Shown one piece after another: positions 17,614 to 25,560 of a stretch of 64,000 nucleotides of DNA (position 1 is the first letter of the stretch; each line of letters starts with the position of its first letter). The stretch is from assembly GCF_025742995.1 (NCBI RefSeq), contig NZ_JAOVQM010000004.1:1-64000 (forward strand), given 5' to 3'. This stretch comes from Paracholeplasma manati (lineage in GTDB: Bacteria > Bacillota_I > Bacilli_A > Acholeplasmatales > UBA5453). The translations under genes and the position numbers were made by a program. The notes below the pieces were generated by a model, which worked only from the letters and a program-made list of their open reading frames with translations, did no database searches and was not told the origin of the DNA.

Positions 17614-18153
17614 ATGAAACCACTCATTGTTGGTGACACTGTCCAAATTCATAGTTATAAGCACAACAAAGCATTACATCGAATTTGGCGCAGCGCTACC
17701 GTGATCAACCAAACAGAGGACTGTTTAGTTTTAGGCAACTATAAAACCCGCGTCATCGAATCCGATGGTCGAAATTGGATGACTAAAGAACCAGCGATTT
17801 GTTATTTTTTTAAAAAACAATGGTTCAACGTCATCGGTATGATTAAACCCGATGGTATTTATTATTACTGCAATCTATCGAGTCCGTATTTATATGACGG
17901 TGAAGCAGTAAAATATATCGATTATGATTTAGATATTCGTGTCTCACGTGACGGTACATTCAAAATCCTTGATGAGGATGAATATCAAAAACATCAACTC
18001 AAGTATCGTTATCCTGCGGAGATCAAGTCCATTTTAGAATCCGAGATGAAAGTGCTCATCCAAATGATTCAACATCGTAAAAAACCTTTTGATGATTCTT
18101 TTATCGAACAATCATTTGAAGAATTCAAACACCTTAGACAAACCAGCAAATGA
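17614..18153 (+). CDS. DUF402-family nucleoside tri-/diphosphate phosphatase (YgaC/Ntdp-like)
   Basis: A 179-residue cytosolic protein of the DUF402 fold. Family strings include SYKHNKALHRIWR near the N-terminus, RNWMTKEPAICYFF, the WFNVIGM strand, and YYCNLSSPYLYDGEAVKYIDYDLDIRV, with the acidic residues that bind divalent cations. Staphylococcal and Bacillus homologues hydrolyse nucleoside tri- and diphosphates. GGGAGGTG precedes the ATG. It is a single-gene unit: its stop codon lies in the loop of its terminator hairpin. Confidence 0.88.
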   Translation: MKPLIVGDTVQIHSYKHNKALHRIWRSATVINQTEDCLVLGNYKTRVIESDGRNWMTKEPAICYFFKKQWFNVIGMIKPDGIYYYCNLSSPYLYDGEAVKYIDYDLDIRVSRDGTFKILDEDEYQKHQLKYRYPAEIKSILESEMKVLIQMIQHRKKPFDDSFIEQSFEEFKHLRQTSK

Positions 18154-18170
18154 CGCTGGTTTTTTCTTTT
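18141..18170 (+). terminator. Terminator overlapping the DUF402 gene end
   Basis: AACCAGC (18141-18147) pairs with GCTGGTT (18155-18161), followed by TTTTTTCTTTT. The TGA at 18151 is in the loop. Confidence 0.85.
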
Positions 18171-18231
18171 TTCAAGCATTATCAAACTTTATATATTTAT
18201 ATAGGCTATAATTAGTATAGGAGTTGATGGT

Positions 18232-19158
18232 ATGAAACCTTGGATATTTCAAGCTTTAAAAATGGTTATTGGTGCATTAATCGCGATTGTACTATCGGAT
18301 TTTTTATCATTAGAATATAGCGTTACAGCAGGTATCATTGTCATTCTATCCATTCAACCAACCAAACAACAATCCATCCGTGTGGGTGTAAAACGAATCA
18401 TCGCTTCCTTGGTAGGTCTAATCATAACAGCAGGGTTAATGGTATTGTTTGGCTATACTTTGCCTATATTTATTCTGTCTCTATTGCTCTTCATTCCGTT
18501 GGCGTTTGTTTTCAAAATGGAAGAAGGGATTGTTGTATCGGCTGTATTAATGTCCCATATCCTCGCACAAGCAGATTGGAAATATGGCATCAATGCTATA
18601 TTCATTTTAGTCATTGGTGTATTAATCGCTGTTGTTTTAAATCTGTTTATGCCTAACAAGTCTAAATCTATTGAAAAAGAAATTCTCTTGATTGATGAGT
18701 CATTAAGAGAAGTGATTAAGACCATTACGGAGTGTGAGTGTGCCAATTATAGTCCGATTCTCGCGATGATTGACAATGCCATTCACACCATACGAATCGA
18801 ATCTTTGAATCAGTTATTGCCTAAACGCGATTTAAATATTTCATATGTTACCATGAGGAAAGAACAAGTCAGTTATCTTCAAAAGATTGAAATGGACTTA
18901 AAACGTGTGGTCGTTACCGAATATAAACAAGACATTGTCAAATTTTTAAAGGATATGGTTCCACGGATTGGAAAAGCCAATATGGCATCATTGTTGTTGG
19001 TACAATTGGATCAAATGCGTGAAGCTTATAAAGAAAAACCACTTCCTAAAAACCGACAAGAGTTTGAAGAACGTGCCATTTTGTTTCACATCTTGTTTGA
19101 TTTAGAAGCCTTCTTAATGGCTAAAGTACGCTATCATGAAATTGAAGAAATCCGATAA
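18232..19158 (+). CDS. ArAE-type (DUF939) aromatic acid exporter family membrane protein
   Basis: A 308-residue protein. The first 145 residues hold about five or six membrane spans with GALIAIVLSDFLSLEYSVTAGI and the SIQPTKQQSIRVGVKRI loop typical of ArAE_1. The last 160 residues form a cytosolic helical domain matching the DUF939 C-terminal domain (LPKNRQEFEERAILFHILFDLEAF). The family is annotated as aromatic acid exporters by similarity to FUSC-type proteins; the substrate here is unknown. It has its own ribosome site (GGAGTTG) and stands alone. Confidence 0.82.
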   Translation: MKPWIFQALKMVIGALIAIVLSDFLSLEYSVTAGIIVILSIQPTKQQSIRVGVKRIIASLVGLIITAGLMVLFGYTLPIFILSLLLFIPLAFVFKMEEGIVVSAVLMSHILAQADWKYGINAIFILVIGVLIAVVLNLFMPNKSKSIEKEILLIDESLREVIKTITECECANYSPILAMIDNAIHTIRIESLNQLLPKRDLNISYVTMRKEQVSYLQKIEMDLKRVVVTEYKQDIVKFLKDMVPRIGKANMASLLLVQLDQMREAYKEKPLPKNRQEFEERAILFHILFDLEAFLMAKVRYHEIEEIR

Positions 19159-19210
19159 CCCTTTACAATAGACTACAAATCACATAAAATGAGACTATCG
19201 AGGTGAACTT

Positions 19211-19900
19211 ATGCAAACCATTAAAAACTTAAATACAGGCCTTTCAGACGGCATTAAAATCGTGATTGTTGCCGTTTTAGCATTGGCAGGTTTGGTGTCA
19301 TCGTTTAGCGGTCAAAATCGTTTATTTGACTATTTCATTCAATACTTACCACTCTTGTTATTTGGATTAATCGCAATCTATGCACAGTTTAAAGGCTATT
19401 CATTATTATCGTTTACCATCTTGTTGATGATATTCTATCCTAGCAGTATTAATAATTTTATGGACGCTACGATTCAATTGCTGGGTGGCCGAGTTGCGTT
19501 TACCCTTCAAATTTTCATGCAATTTGGTATTGGCGTATTTCTATTATTAATGATTGTGTCCATTTTACTTTCCGGGGTTCAATTGAAACCAAAACTTCGA
19601 AATGAAGACTTGTTGTTCTTGAGTATTGGTATTTTGCATATCCTCGTGTTTAATAACGTGATTGCAGCATTCAATGGTTTACTGCTCGTTCTCATTGCAT
19701 TATTATTGGGTTCAAGAAAACTCGCAAGTTTGTTGTTTTTACTCAAATATTTGATGACACCACTATCTTACATTGATAACATCGTCAGATATGACACTTT
19801 ATCATTGGCTTTCCATATCAGATCTATTACAGGGATCATTGTGTTATTTGTTTTAATTGCATACGCCGTTAAATTGTCATCAGAACCAAACATCGACTAA
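19211..19900 (+). CDS. Polytopic membrane protein of unknown function
   Basis: A 229-residue protein that I do not recognise. It has about six hydrophobic spans (near 17-35, 42-60, 65-80, 95-122, 135-165 and 205-222), few charged residues and a short cytosolic tail. There is no conserved catalytic motif. GAGGTG lies 6 bases before the ATG. It lies 52 bases after the ArAE gene in the same direction and may share its transcript; a terminator follows. Confidence 0.75.
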   Translation: MQTIKNLNTGLSDGIKIVIVAVLALAGLVSSFSGQNRLFDYFIQYLPLLLFGLIAIYAQFKGYSLLSFTILLMIFYPSSINNFMDATIQLLGGRVAFTLQIFMQFGIGVFLLLMIVSILLSGVQLKPKLRNEDLLFLSIGILHILVFNNVIAAFNGLLLVLIALLLGSRKLASLLFLLKYLMTPLSYIDNIVRYDTLSLAFHIRSITGIIVLFVLIAYAVKLSSEPNID

Positions 19901-19906
19901 TCTACA

Positions 19907-19932
19907 AAGACGCTATCCGTAGCGTCTTTTTT
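19907..19932 (+). terminator. Terminator after the 19211 membrane gene
   Basis: AAGACGCTA/TAGCGTCTT stem around TCCG with a T6 run. Confidence 0.88.
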
Positions 19933-19941
19933 GATGTATAA

Positions 19942-19970
19942 ATGAAAAAAAAGAACTTTCACAAGTTCTT
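19942..19970 (-). terminator. Terminator of the minus-strand tRNA cluster
   Basis: AAGAACT/AGTTCTT stem followed on the minus strand by eight T residues, 12 bases past tRNA-Gly. Confidence 0.82.
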
Positions 19971-19982
19971 AATTAACTGATT

Positions 19983-20057
19983 TGGAGCGGGCGAGGGGAA
20001 TCGAACCCCCATCTCATGCTTGGCAAGCACGTATATTAACCATTATATTACGCCCAC
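19983..20057 (-). tRNA. tRNA-Gly (anticodon GCC)
   Basis: 75 bases, CCA encoded. Acceptor GTGGGCG pairs with CGCCCGC, discriminator T. The anticodon loop TTGCCAA gives GCC. Last member of the minus-strand order Asp-Arg-Pro-Gly. Confidence 0.96.
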
Positions 20058-20118
20058 AGCATTATTATGATAACAAGATTGGTAGTTGTTGTCAACTACT
20101 TTTTTTGGAATTTATTGA

Positions 20119-20195
20119 TGGTCGGGAAGACAGGATTTGAACCTGCGACCTCCTGGTCCCAAGCCAGGCGCTCTACCAAGCTAAGCTACTTCCCG
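20119..20195 (-). tRNA. tRNA-Pro (anticodon TGG)
   Basis: 77 bases, CCA encoded. Acceptor CGGGAAG/CTTCCCG, discriminator A. Stem CCTGG/CCAGG with loop CTTGGGA gives TGG, which reads all CCN by wobble. Confidence 0.97.
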
Positions 20196-20207
20196 TGTTT
20201 ACACAAG

Positions 20208-20284
20208 TGGCGCGTCGTAAAGGATTTGAACCCTCAACCCTCTGATCCGAAGTCAGATGCTCTATCCAGTTGAGCTAACGACGC
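20208..20284 (-). tRNA. tRNA-Arg (anticodon TCG)
   Basis: 77 bases, CCA encoded. Acceptor GCGTCGT/ACGACGC, discriminator G. Loop CTTCGGA gives TCG, which reads CGA and CGG. Most bacteria read CGA with inosine-modified ACG instead. Confidence 0.95.
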
Positions 20285-20305
20285 AGAGCCTTGGTAGTTG
20301 GATAG

Positions 20306-20381
20306 TGGCGGTCCGGACGGGAATTGAACCCGCGATCTCCAGTGTGACAGACTGGCATGTTAACCACTACACCACCGGACC
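20306..20381 (-). tRNA. tRNA-Asp (anticodon GTC)
   Basis: 76 bases, CCA encoded. Acceptor GGTCCGG/CCGGACC, discriminator G. Stem CCAGT/ACTGG with loop CTGTCAC gives GTC. Confidence 0.97.
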
Positions 20382-20397
20382 GGCAAGAAGAATTATA

Positions 20398-21567
20398 TCA
20401 CATCAATTCTTCGTTATCAAGATGAATCATTTCCTTTTTTTCAAATCTTTCAATCGGTTTTAAATGGGCTTTTTCATCGGCTTGGTATTCAGGGATATTT
20501 GACACAATTAAATCCATTAAACCCAGATGAAATGGGCGTGTATCATTTAAGTATTCAGATGCGTCAATGCGATTCAATAAATGGTTGGTTTGTTTCATGT
20601 AATATTGTTTAACGGGTTGTTTTGTTTTTACTCGGTCCAATTCAGCTTCAAATAAAACCATCAATCTATCGACCAATTCATATTCTTGACAGCGGTATAG
20701 ATACAAAATGGCTTGTTGTAAAATCAAAGGCTGTTGGTATTGTCTCGCAATACGTCTACCGATGACAGATGATTTTGCCAGTACACGCGTTTTCTCTAGT
20801 AACAGTTCATCGATTTCCGAATCTTCATAAATCCCCTTATTAAGTAAAACTTGGTAGAAATTGAGTAAGTGAATGCTAAAGTCTGAGGGGATATGTTCAA
20901 ATAAGCGTTTTCTCATTTCATCGATTAAAAATGGATTAAGATCATCTACAAACTGGGTCACAATCGATAATGCAAACATCGGGTCCGTATTAATTCTTTT
21001 ATGGGCGACAAAATCGCCATAAATGCCTTGAGCAGATAGCGTAGAGGTATAAGTGAAAAAGGCACTAAACAAGGCGATATAAAAGGCGAATACGGTGAGT
21101 GGTGTATCGTAGAAGAAGATGAGGTTTGTCAACAATAATAAGGATGCGAAAACGACAGTAAATGTTGGGGCTGTAATCAAACTGAACGCGGTAGCCTTTT
21201 TCAAGTAATCAATGTCTTTTTGACTCTGAATGGCCTGAAAATTTGGCATGACCATTCCCCCACCTAAAACCATCAGTTTGGGGTTGATTTTCAAATGCCA
21301 TCTCGTATCTTTATAAAACAAAAACATCAATACCAATATCATTTTTGGTTTGATTCCTTTAATCAAGAATGCGACAGCGTGGGCCAGTTCATGTAACAGC
21401 ACAACGATGAAGTATGAAGCGAGAAATATCAAGATATGATAATAAAAGGGCACTTTTAAATAACTGCCAAACAAAATATGGAAATAGGGTCTAAAAATGG
21501 CAAATAAGACCACTGCAGTAATAAAGATGATCGCATTTATTAATATCGGTTTAAATCGTTTTTTCAT
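20398..21567 (-). CDS. M50-like membrane zinc metalloprotease
   Basis: A 389-residue membrane protein. After two spans (about 8-28 and 40-58) comes HELAH, matching HExxH within LLHELAHAVAFLIKG, the zinc site of intramembrane M50 proteases. Further hydrophobic spans run to about residue 195. A long cytosolic C-terminal domain of about 190 residues, helical and without recognised motifs, follows. There is no PDZ domain, so this is not a standard RseP. The ATG at 21567 is chosen because AAGGTGA lies six bases upstream; a GTG nine bases earlier overlaps that site. Its stop is 17 bases from tRNA-Asp, so tRNAs and gene may share a transcript. Confidence 0.78.
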   Translation of the reverse strand: MKKRFKPILINAIIFITAVVLFAIFRPYFHILFGSYLKVPFYYHILIFLASYFIVVLLHELAHAVAFLIKGIKPKMILVLMFLFYKDTRWHLKINPKLMVLGGGMVMPNFQAIQSQKDIDYLKKATAFSLITAPTFTVVFASLLLLTNLIFFYDTPLTVFAFYIALFSAFFTYTSTLSAQGIYGDFVAHKRINTDPMFALSIVTQFVDDLNPFLIDEMRKRLFEHIPSDFSIHLLNFYQVLLNKGIYEDSEIDELLLEKTRVLAKSSVIGRRIARQYQQPLILQQAILYLYRCQEYELVDRLMVLFEAELDRVKTKQPVKQYYMKQTNHLLNRIDASEYLNDTRPFHLGLMDLIVSNIPEYQADEKAHLKPIERFEKKEMIHLDNEELM

Positions 21568-21655
21568 ATTGTTCACCTTAGCCTATTATACCATTTAAAA
21601 AACCCGATTGAAATTGTCGTAAAATGTGTTAATATCAATATTAGGGGAAAATAAT

Positions 21656-21964
21656 ATGAAGACAACAGTGATATTGCGAAAGGCTCACTTTAGCCTTTCT
21701 ATTTTGACAGTAACCCTCGCGGTTACTTTACTGATCACCATGGTTTTGGGGACTAAACTAATGAATCAGTCTTTGGATGGGCTCTTTGTTATTTCAGTCC
21801 AGATCATCATGGGGATGATGACTATTGTCCTGATGATGGGTTTAATATGTTATTTTAGACATAAGAAAGTAGATGTTTTGGAAAAGTGGACGTTATCTTT
21901 ATTGGGTTTTGGCGTCGTTATTTTAGCTTTTTTATTCGTATTTGAATTATTTTTGAAGCCCTAG
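21656..21964 (+). CDS. Small membrane protein of unknown function
   Basis: A 102-residue protein with three predicted spans (about 11-32, 42-67 and 80-100) and a basic loop (RHKKVDVLEK). No family recognised. The ATG at 21656 follows AGGGGA. The stop codon TAG lies in the terminator hairpin. Probably expressed alone. Confidence 0.65.
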   Translation: MKTTVILRKAHFSLSILTVTLAVTLLITMVLGTKLMNQSLDGLFVISVQIIMGMMTIVLMMGLICYFRHKKVDVLEKWTLSLLGFGVVILAFLFVFELFLKP

Positions 21965-21975
21965 GGCTTTTTTTC
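21956..21975 (+). terminator. Terminator of the 21656 gene
   Basis: AAGCCC/GGGCTT stem around TA, followed by T7. The tight loop is formed by the stop codon itself. Confidence 0.7.
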
Positions 21976-22026
21976 TTGTGAATCTTGAGTTTATGTTAAA
22001 ATATAAAATGAAAGGTTGTGATCTAT

Positions 22027-23520
22027 TTGAAGAATTTAAATCAAGAGAAAACACCGTTTTTTACCAAATTAAAAGAATATGGTGAATCGGATGTTGTCCC
22101 CTTTGATGTCCCCGGACATAAGTTGGGTCGACTCCCAAATGATCTCTCTGCTTTTGCAGGTAAAGGCATCTATCAATTGGATGCGAACGCACCTAGAGGG
22201 CTAGATACACTTAGTAAGCCTACAGGGGTTATTAAAGAAGCACAAGCATTGGCAGCTGAAGCATTTGGCGCGGATAAAGCCTATTTCTTAACTTCCGGGA
22301 CGACCGGTGGGATTATCGCCATGATCATGGCTACGGTATCCGCGAAAGAAAAAATCATACTACCAAGAAATGTACATAAAAGCGTCATCAATGCGCTCAT
22401 TTTTAGTGGGGCAGTACCCGTGTTTGTTAAACCCGATATCGATAATAATCTAGGGATTGCGAATGGTGTAAGTCTTACACAAATGAAAAAAGCCATCGAT
22501 GAACATCCAGATGCAAAAGCCGTGTTTGTCATCAACCCGACGTATTTTGGTGTGGTATCTGATTTAAAGAATATTGTGGATTATGCCCACAGTAAAGATA
22601 TGATTGTGATGTGTGATGAAGCCCACGGTGCACAATTTTATTTCTCAAACTTATTACCACAAAGTGCAATGGCAGCAGGTGCTGACGTTGCGGCAACCTC
22701 AATGCATAAAACCGGGGTTTCCCTCACTCAAAGCTCGATATTATTAACCAAAGGTGACCGTATCGATAATGCAAAAATCCAATCCACTTTAAATATGATT
22801 CATTCCACTTCACCGAGTGCCATTTTGTTATCTAGCTTAGATGTTGCACGAAAACAAATGTACTTTGAAGGGGAAAAAGGCATCAAAAAAGCACTCGATC
22901 TAAGAAATAAAATGGTACCTAAATTTAACGAAATCCCTGGTGTTGAAATCATCGGTGAAGCATATGCACTTAAGCGGGGATTTGATTTTGGATTTGATTC
23001 GACCAAACTGGTCATCAAGGTTGCGGATATTGGTTTAACGGGATTCGATATTTATCGTACGTTAAAAGACCGTTTTGATATACAATTGGAATTGGCGGAA
23101 ACGTATTTGGTGCTTGCGATCATCACGATGGCAACCACAAAGCGCGACTTAGACCGCTTGTATCAAGCATTAAAGACCATTTCAGATGAAAACTACGAAC
23201 AAAATCAATCGTTACCAAAGATTAAGTTCCATTATAATTTCCCTGAAACTTATGTTAGACCACGTGAAGCGTATCATGCGCCACACAAAATTGTACCGCT
23301 CGCAGATTCGGAAAATGAAATATCAGCGGAATCCATCATGATTTATCCACCAGGTATTCCACTATTGATTCCTGGTGAAGTCATCAACACCCAGTTCTTA
23401 GAAGACTTAGATTTCTATCAACAAAGCGGTTCGGTGATCTTTAGTGAATTAAACAACGGTTACGTCAAAGTAATCGATAAAGACAATTGGCAAAAATGGG
23501 AGGACTCTGATGAGCTTTAA
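22027..23520 (+). CDS. speA: Arginine decarboxylase (Orn/Lys/Arg decarboxylase family, SpeA type)
   Basis: PLP-dependent fold-type I decarboxylase, 497 residues, resembling the Bacillus SpeA branch. PFDVPGHKLGR opens the domain, FLTSGTTGG binds the PLP phosphate, CDEAHGAQF carries the cofactor Asp, and K228 in SMHKTG is the expected Schiff-base lysine. The C-terminal domain contains YPPGIPLLIPGE. The adjacent agmatinase indicates arginine as substrate. The start is probably TTG at 22027: GAAAGGTTGTGATC matches the extended anti-SD and ends three bases before it. A GTG at 22018 lies within that site. Confidence 0.9.
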   Translation: MKNLNQEKTPFFTKLKEYGESDVVPFDVPGHKLGRLPNDLSAFAGKGIYQLDANAPRGLDTLSKPTGVIKEAQALAAEAFGADKAYFLTSGTTGGIIAMIMATVSAKEKIILPRNVHKSVINALIFSGAVPVFVKPDIDNNLGIANGVSLTQMKKAIDEHPDAKAVFVINPTYFGVVSDLKNIVDYAHSKDMIVMCDEAHGAQFYFSNLLPQSAMAAGADVAATSMHKTGVSLTQSSILLTKGDRIDNAKIQSTLNMIHSTSPSAILLSSLDVARKQMYFEGEKGIKKALDLRNKMVPKFNEIPGVEIIGEAYALKRGFDFGFDSTKLVIKVADIGLTGFDIYRTLKDRFDIQLELAETYLVLAIITMATTKRDLDRLYQALKTISDENYEQNQSLPKIKFHYNFPETYVRPREAYHAPHKIVPLADSENEISAESIMIYPPGIPLLIPGEVINTQFLEDLDFYQQSGSVIFSELNNGYVKVIDKDNWQKWEDSDEL

Positions 23521-24370
23521 GAAAGTAGATTTGTCATTTCAAAGTTGTAAATCCGAATACGATGACGCAAGCGTTGTCATCTATTCATGTCCAATGGACG
23601 CGACCACGTCGTATCGTCCAGGTACACGTTTCGCAGGGAATGCGATTCGTGTCGATTCATTTGGTATCGAATGGTATTCACCATACCGTGATATGAGTTT
23701 AAAAGATTATCCAACCTGTGATATTGGTGATTTAGACTTACCAATTGGTGCGGTAGAAGATGCGTTAAATGTCATTTATGAAACCACCAAACAAATTCTC
23801 AAAGACAATAAGAAACCGATGATGATTGGTGGCGAACACTTAGTCACATTGCCTGTACTTCAAGCTGTAGCTGAAAAGTATCCGGATGTTCACATGATCC
23901 ATTTAGATGCACATACGGATTTGAGAGATGAATTCTTTGGCAGAAAACTGTCACACGCAACCGTCATTAGACGTTGTTTCGATGTGTTAGGTCCAGGCAG
24001 AATTTATCAATTTGGTATTCGCTCAGGGGATAAACACGAATTTGAATGGGCAGCTGCAGGCAATACTTTCTTGAGAAAGTTTGACTTTGAAGGCTTGGCA
24101 GAAACCATTCAAAAACTCAAAGACAAACCAGTCTATATCACCATCGATTTAGACGTATTAGACCCAGGTGTTTTCCCGGGTACTGGTACAGCAGAACCAG
24201 GTGGGATGCAATACAAAGACTTACTCAATGCATTCGACTTGTTTGAAAACTTGAATAACATTGTTGGTGCAGACTTTGTTGAACTCAACCCTTATTTGGA
24301 CCCTTCTGGCGCATCCAATGCGGTCGCTGTGAAGACTTTAAGGGAAATGGTACTCCTTTTACACCGCTAG
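23510..24370 (+). CDS. speB: Agmatinase
   Basis: Hydrolyses agmatine to putrescine and urea; 286 residues, ureohydrolase family. Manganese-binding strings are GGEHLV, HLDAHTDLRDEF and TIDLDVLDPG, all intact, with the C-terminal DFVELNPYLDPSG typical of the family. It overlaps speA by 11 bases, so the two form an arginine to agmatine to putrescine pathway. No spermidine synthase or AdoMet decarboxylase is beside them, which suggests putrescine is the product, or that later steps are elsewhere. A very long hairpin follows. Confidence 0.95.
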   Translation: MSFKKVDLSFQSCKSEYDDASVVIYSCPMDATTSYRPGTRFAGNAIRVDSFGIEWYSPYRDMSLKDYPTCDIGDLDLPIGAVEDALNVIYETTKQILKDNKKPMMIGGEHLVTLPVLQAVAEKYPDVHMIHLDAHTDLRDEFFGRKLSHATVIRRCFDVLGPGRIYQFGIRSGDKHEFEWAAAGNTFLRKFDFEGLAETIQKLKDKPVYITIDLDVLDPGVFPGTGTAEPGGMQYKDLLNAFDLFENLNNIVGADFVELNPYLDPSGASNAVAVKTLREMVLLLHR

Positions 24371-24379
24371 AAAAACATA

Positions 24380-24466
24380 AAAGACAGACTGAAAACCTAC
24401 ATTTTGTTAAAAATCGACCCTATTTTTTAACAAAATCACGTTTTTTCAAAATCTGTCTTTTTTTTC
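24380..24466 (+). terminator. Very long hairpin terminator after speAB
   Basis: AAAGACAGA (24380-24388) pairs with TCTGTCTTT (24452-24460). An inner perfect 13-bp stem runs ATTTTGTTAAAAA (24401-24413) with TTTTTAACAAAAT (24424-24436), with GAAAAC/GTTTTTTC between them. T8 follows. It is much larger than the other terminators here. Confidence 0.7.
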
Positions 24467-24532
24467 AGGCTTATAAAAAGTATTGAACATCAAAGTATTC
24501 TATAATGAACATAGAAAGGTGGTAATGTACCC

Positions 24533-24883
24533 TTGGAACCGTTACAAAAACATCAGAAGATTCAAAACATCTATTTCTATGGCTCATTGTTGATGATCCT
24601 ACTTAGTGTCGTATTGTTTGTCTTAGGATATGTCTTAACACAAAACGTGGTTGCTGCTCCTGATGCTTTGATTTCGTTTGCGATCGCTTATTTGTACTAT
24701 CATTATGCCCATGTGGTTATTGGTATTGGATTATTGATCTATTTTCATATCCAAAAGAAGAAACTCGTTTTCAAGATGAGCATATTAAAAACCGTTCTAG
24801 GGTTACTTTCAACCCCATTTAGTTATGTCATATTAATGATTGCCATTCTTTTATTAAGCTTATCCAGCTGTGCTGGGTCATGA
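24533..24883 (+). CDS. Small membrane protein of unknown function
   Basis: A 116-residue protein with three or four spans (about 17-37, 45-75 and 85-110) and a KKK basic loop. No family recognised. The start appears to be TTG at 24533, preceded by AAAGGTGG at 10 bases. It ends SSCAGS. Stands alone between terminators. Confidence 0.6.
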   Translation: MEPLQKHQKIQNIYFYGSLLMILLSVVLFVLGYVLTQNVVAAPDALISFAIAYLYYHYAHVVIGIGLLIYFHIQKKKLVFKMSILKTVLGLLSTPFSYVILMIAILLLSLSSCAGS

Positions 24884-24897
24884 TAAACACTCTCTCT

Positions 24898-24930
24898 AAA
24901 AACCCATGTTGACGCATGGGTTTTTCATTT
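24898..24930. terminator. Bidirectional terminator between convergent genes
   Basis: AACCCATG (24901-24908) pairs with CATGGGTT (24915-24922), with T-rich runs on both sides. Confidence 0.82.
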
Positions 24931-24935
24931 TTTGA

Positions 24936-25316
24936 TTAGGTCAAATCGACGGTACCGGATACGATTTTGTATGAGTACTGATGTACCGACAACATGTCCA
25001 TAAAATCGATCCCAAACTTTTGAGAGTAGTTATTTTTCGGTACTAAGTTTGTCATCGTTTTGGTATTGACCAAAATGATGTTGCCAGATTTATCTAGAAA
25101 TGTGACTTGAAGCGTGATGGTTTTGATTTTGACATTCGCCGTAAAATTCAAAGTGACACTAGAAGCCCCTTGTGAGGCATCTAACCATGTAATATCGGTT
25201 GACTTGATGGACCGTTCAAGGGGAACGATATCGGCGGGTTCGTCCATGTTGAAGACACACCCAGTGAGATTGAAACTCAGTAAACATAAAAATAAAAGTG
25301 ATACGATTTTTTTCAT
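24936..25316 (-). CDS. Putative surface lipoprotein
   Basis: A 126-residue secreted lipoprotein. The signal peptide MKKIVSLLFLCLLSFNLTGC ends in lipobox LTGC with C20 as the lipidated residue. The mature part looks like a single beta-rich domain (alternating hydrophobic strands, for example ANVKIKTITLQVTFLD) comparable in outline to FxLYD-type domains, but I do not claim family membership. AGGAGG sits 5 bases before the ATG. Downstream of tRNA-Thr on the same strand. Confidence 0.72.
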   Translation of the reverse strand: MKKIVSLLFLCLLSFNLTGCVFNMDEPADIVPLERSIKSTDITWLDASQGASSVTLNFTANVKIKTITLQVTFLDKSGNIILVNTKTMTNLVPKNNYSQKFGIDFMDMLSVHQYSYKIVSGTVDLT

Positions 25317-25401
25317 AGTTACCTCCTAATAGATTCACAAGAATATATACCGGAGTGTTGTGAAAAAAAAGAAAAACCCTTGTTAGGGTTTAAATGACTC
25401 A

Positions 25402-25475
25402 TGGTGCCCTCAGCGAGAATCGAACTTGCAATACAGCCTTACCATGGCTGCGTTATACCATTTAACTATGAGGGC
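25402..25475 (-). tRNA. tRNA-Thr (anticodon GGT)
   Basis: 74 bases, CCA encoded. Acceptor GCCCTCA/TGAGGGC, discriminator A. Stem CAGCC/GGCTG with loop ATGGTAA gives GGT. Position 32 is A, which is unusual. Confidence 0.95.
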
Positions 25476-25560
25476 GTTTCATAGCAGCAAAATTATTATA
25501 CAAAATTAAAAATAAAAATACAACACAAATGTGATAATATAATTACAGGAAGTGTTTTTG

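Noticed and set aside
20067-20463. Two plus-strand frames of 68 residues with strings such as GKTGFEPATSWSQ and RTGIEPAISSV.
   Set aside because: They are antisense readings of the tRNA-Pro, tRNA-Arg and tRNA-Asp genes, a well-known source of false proteins.
20398-21567. Assignment of the M50-like gene as RseP.
   Set aside because: It lacks a PDZ domain and the usual neighbours (cdsA, proS, dxr), and has a long unrelated tail.
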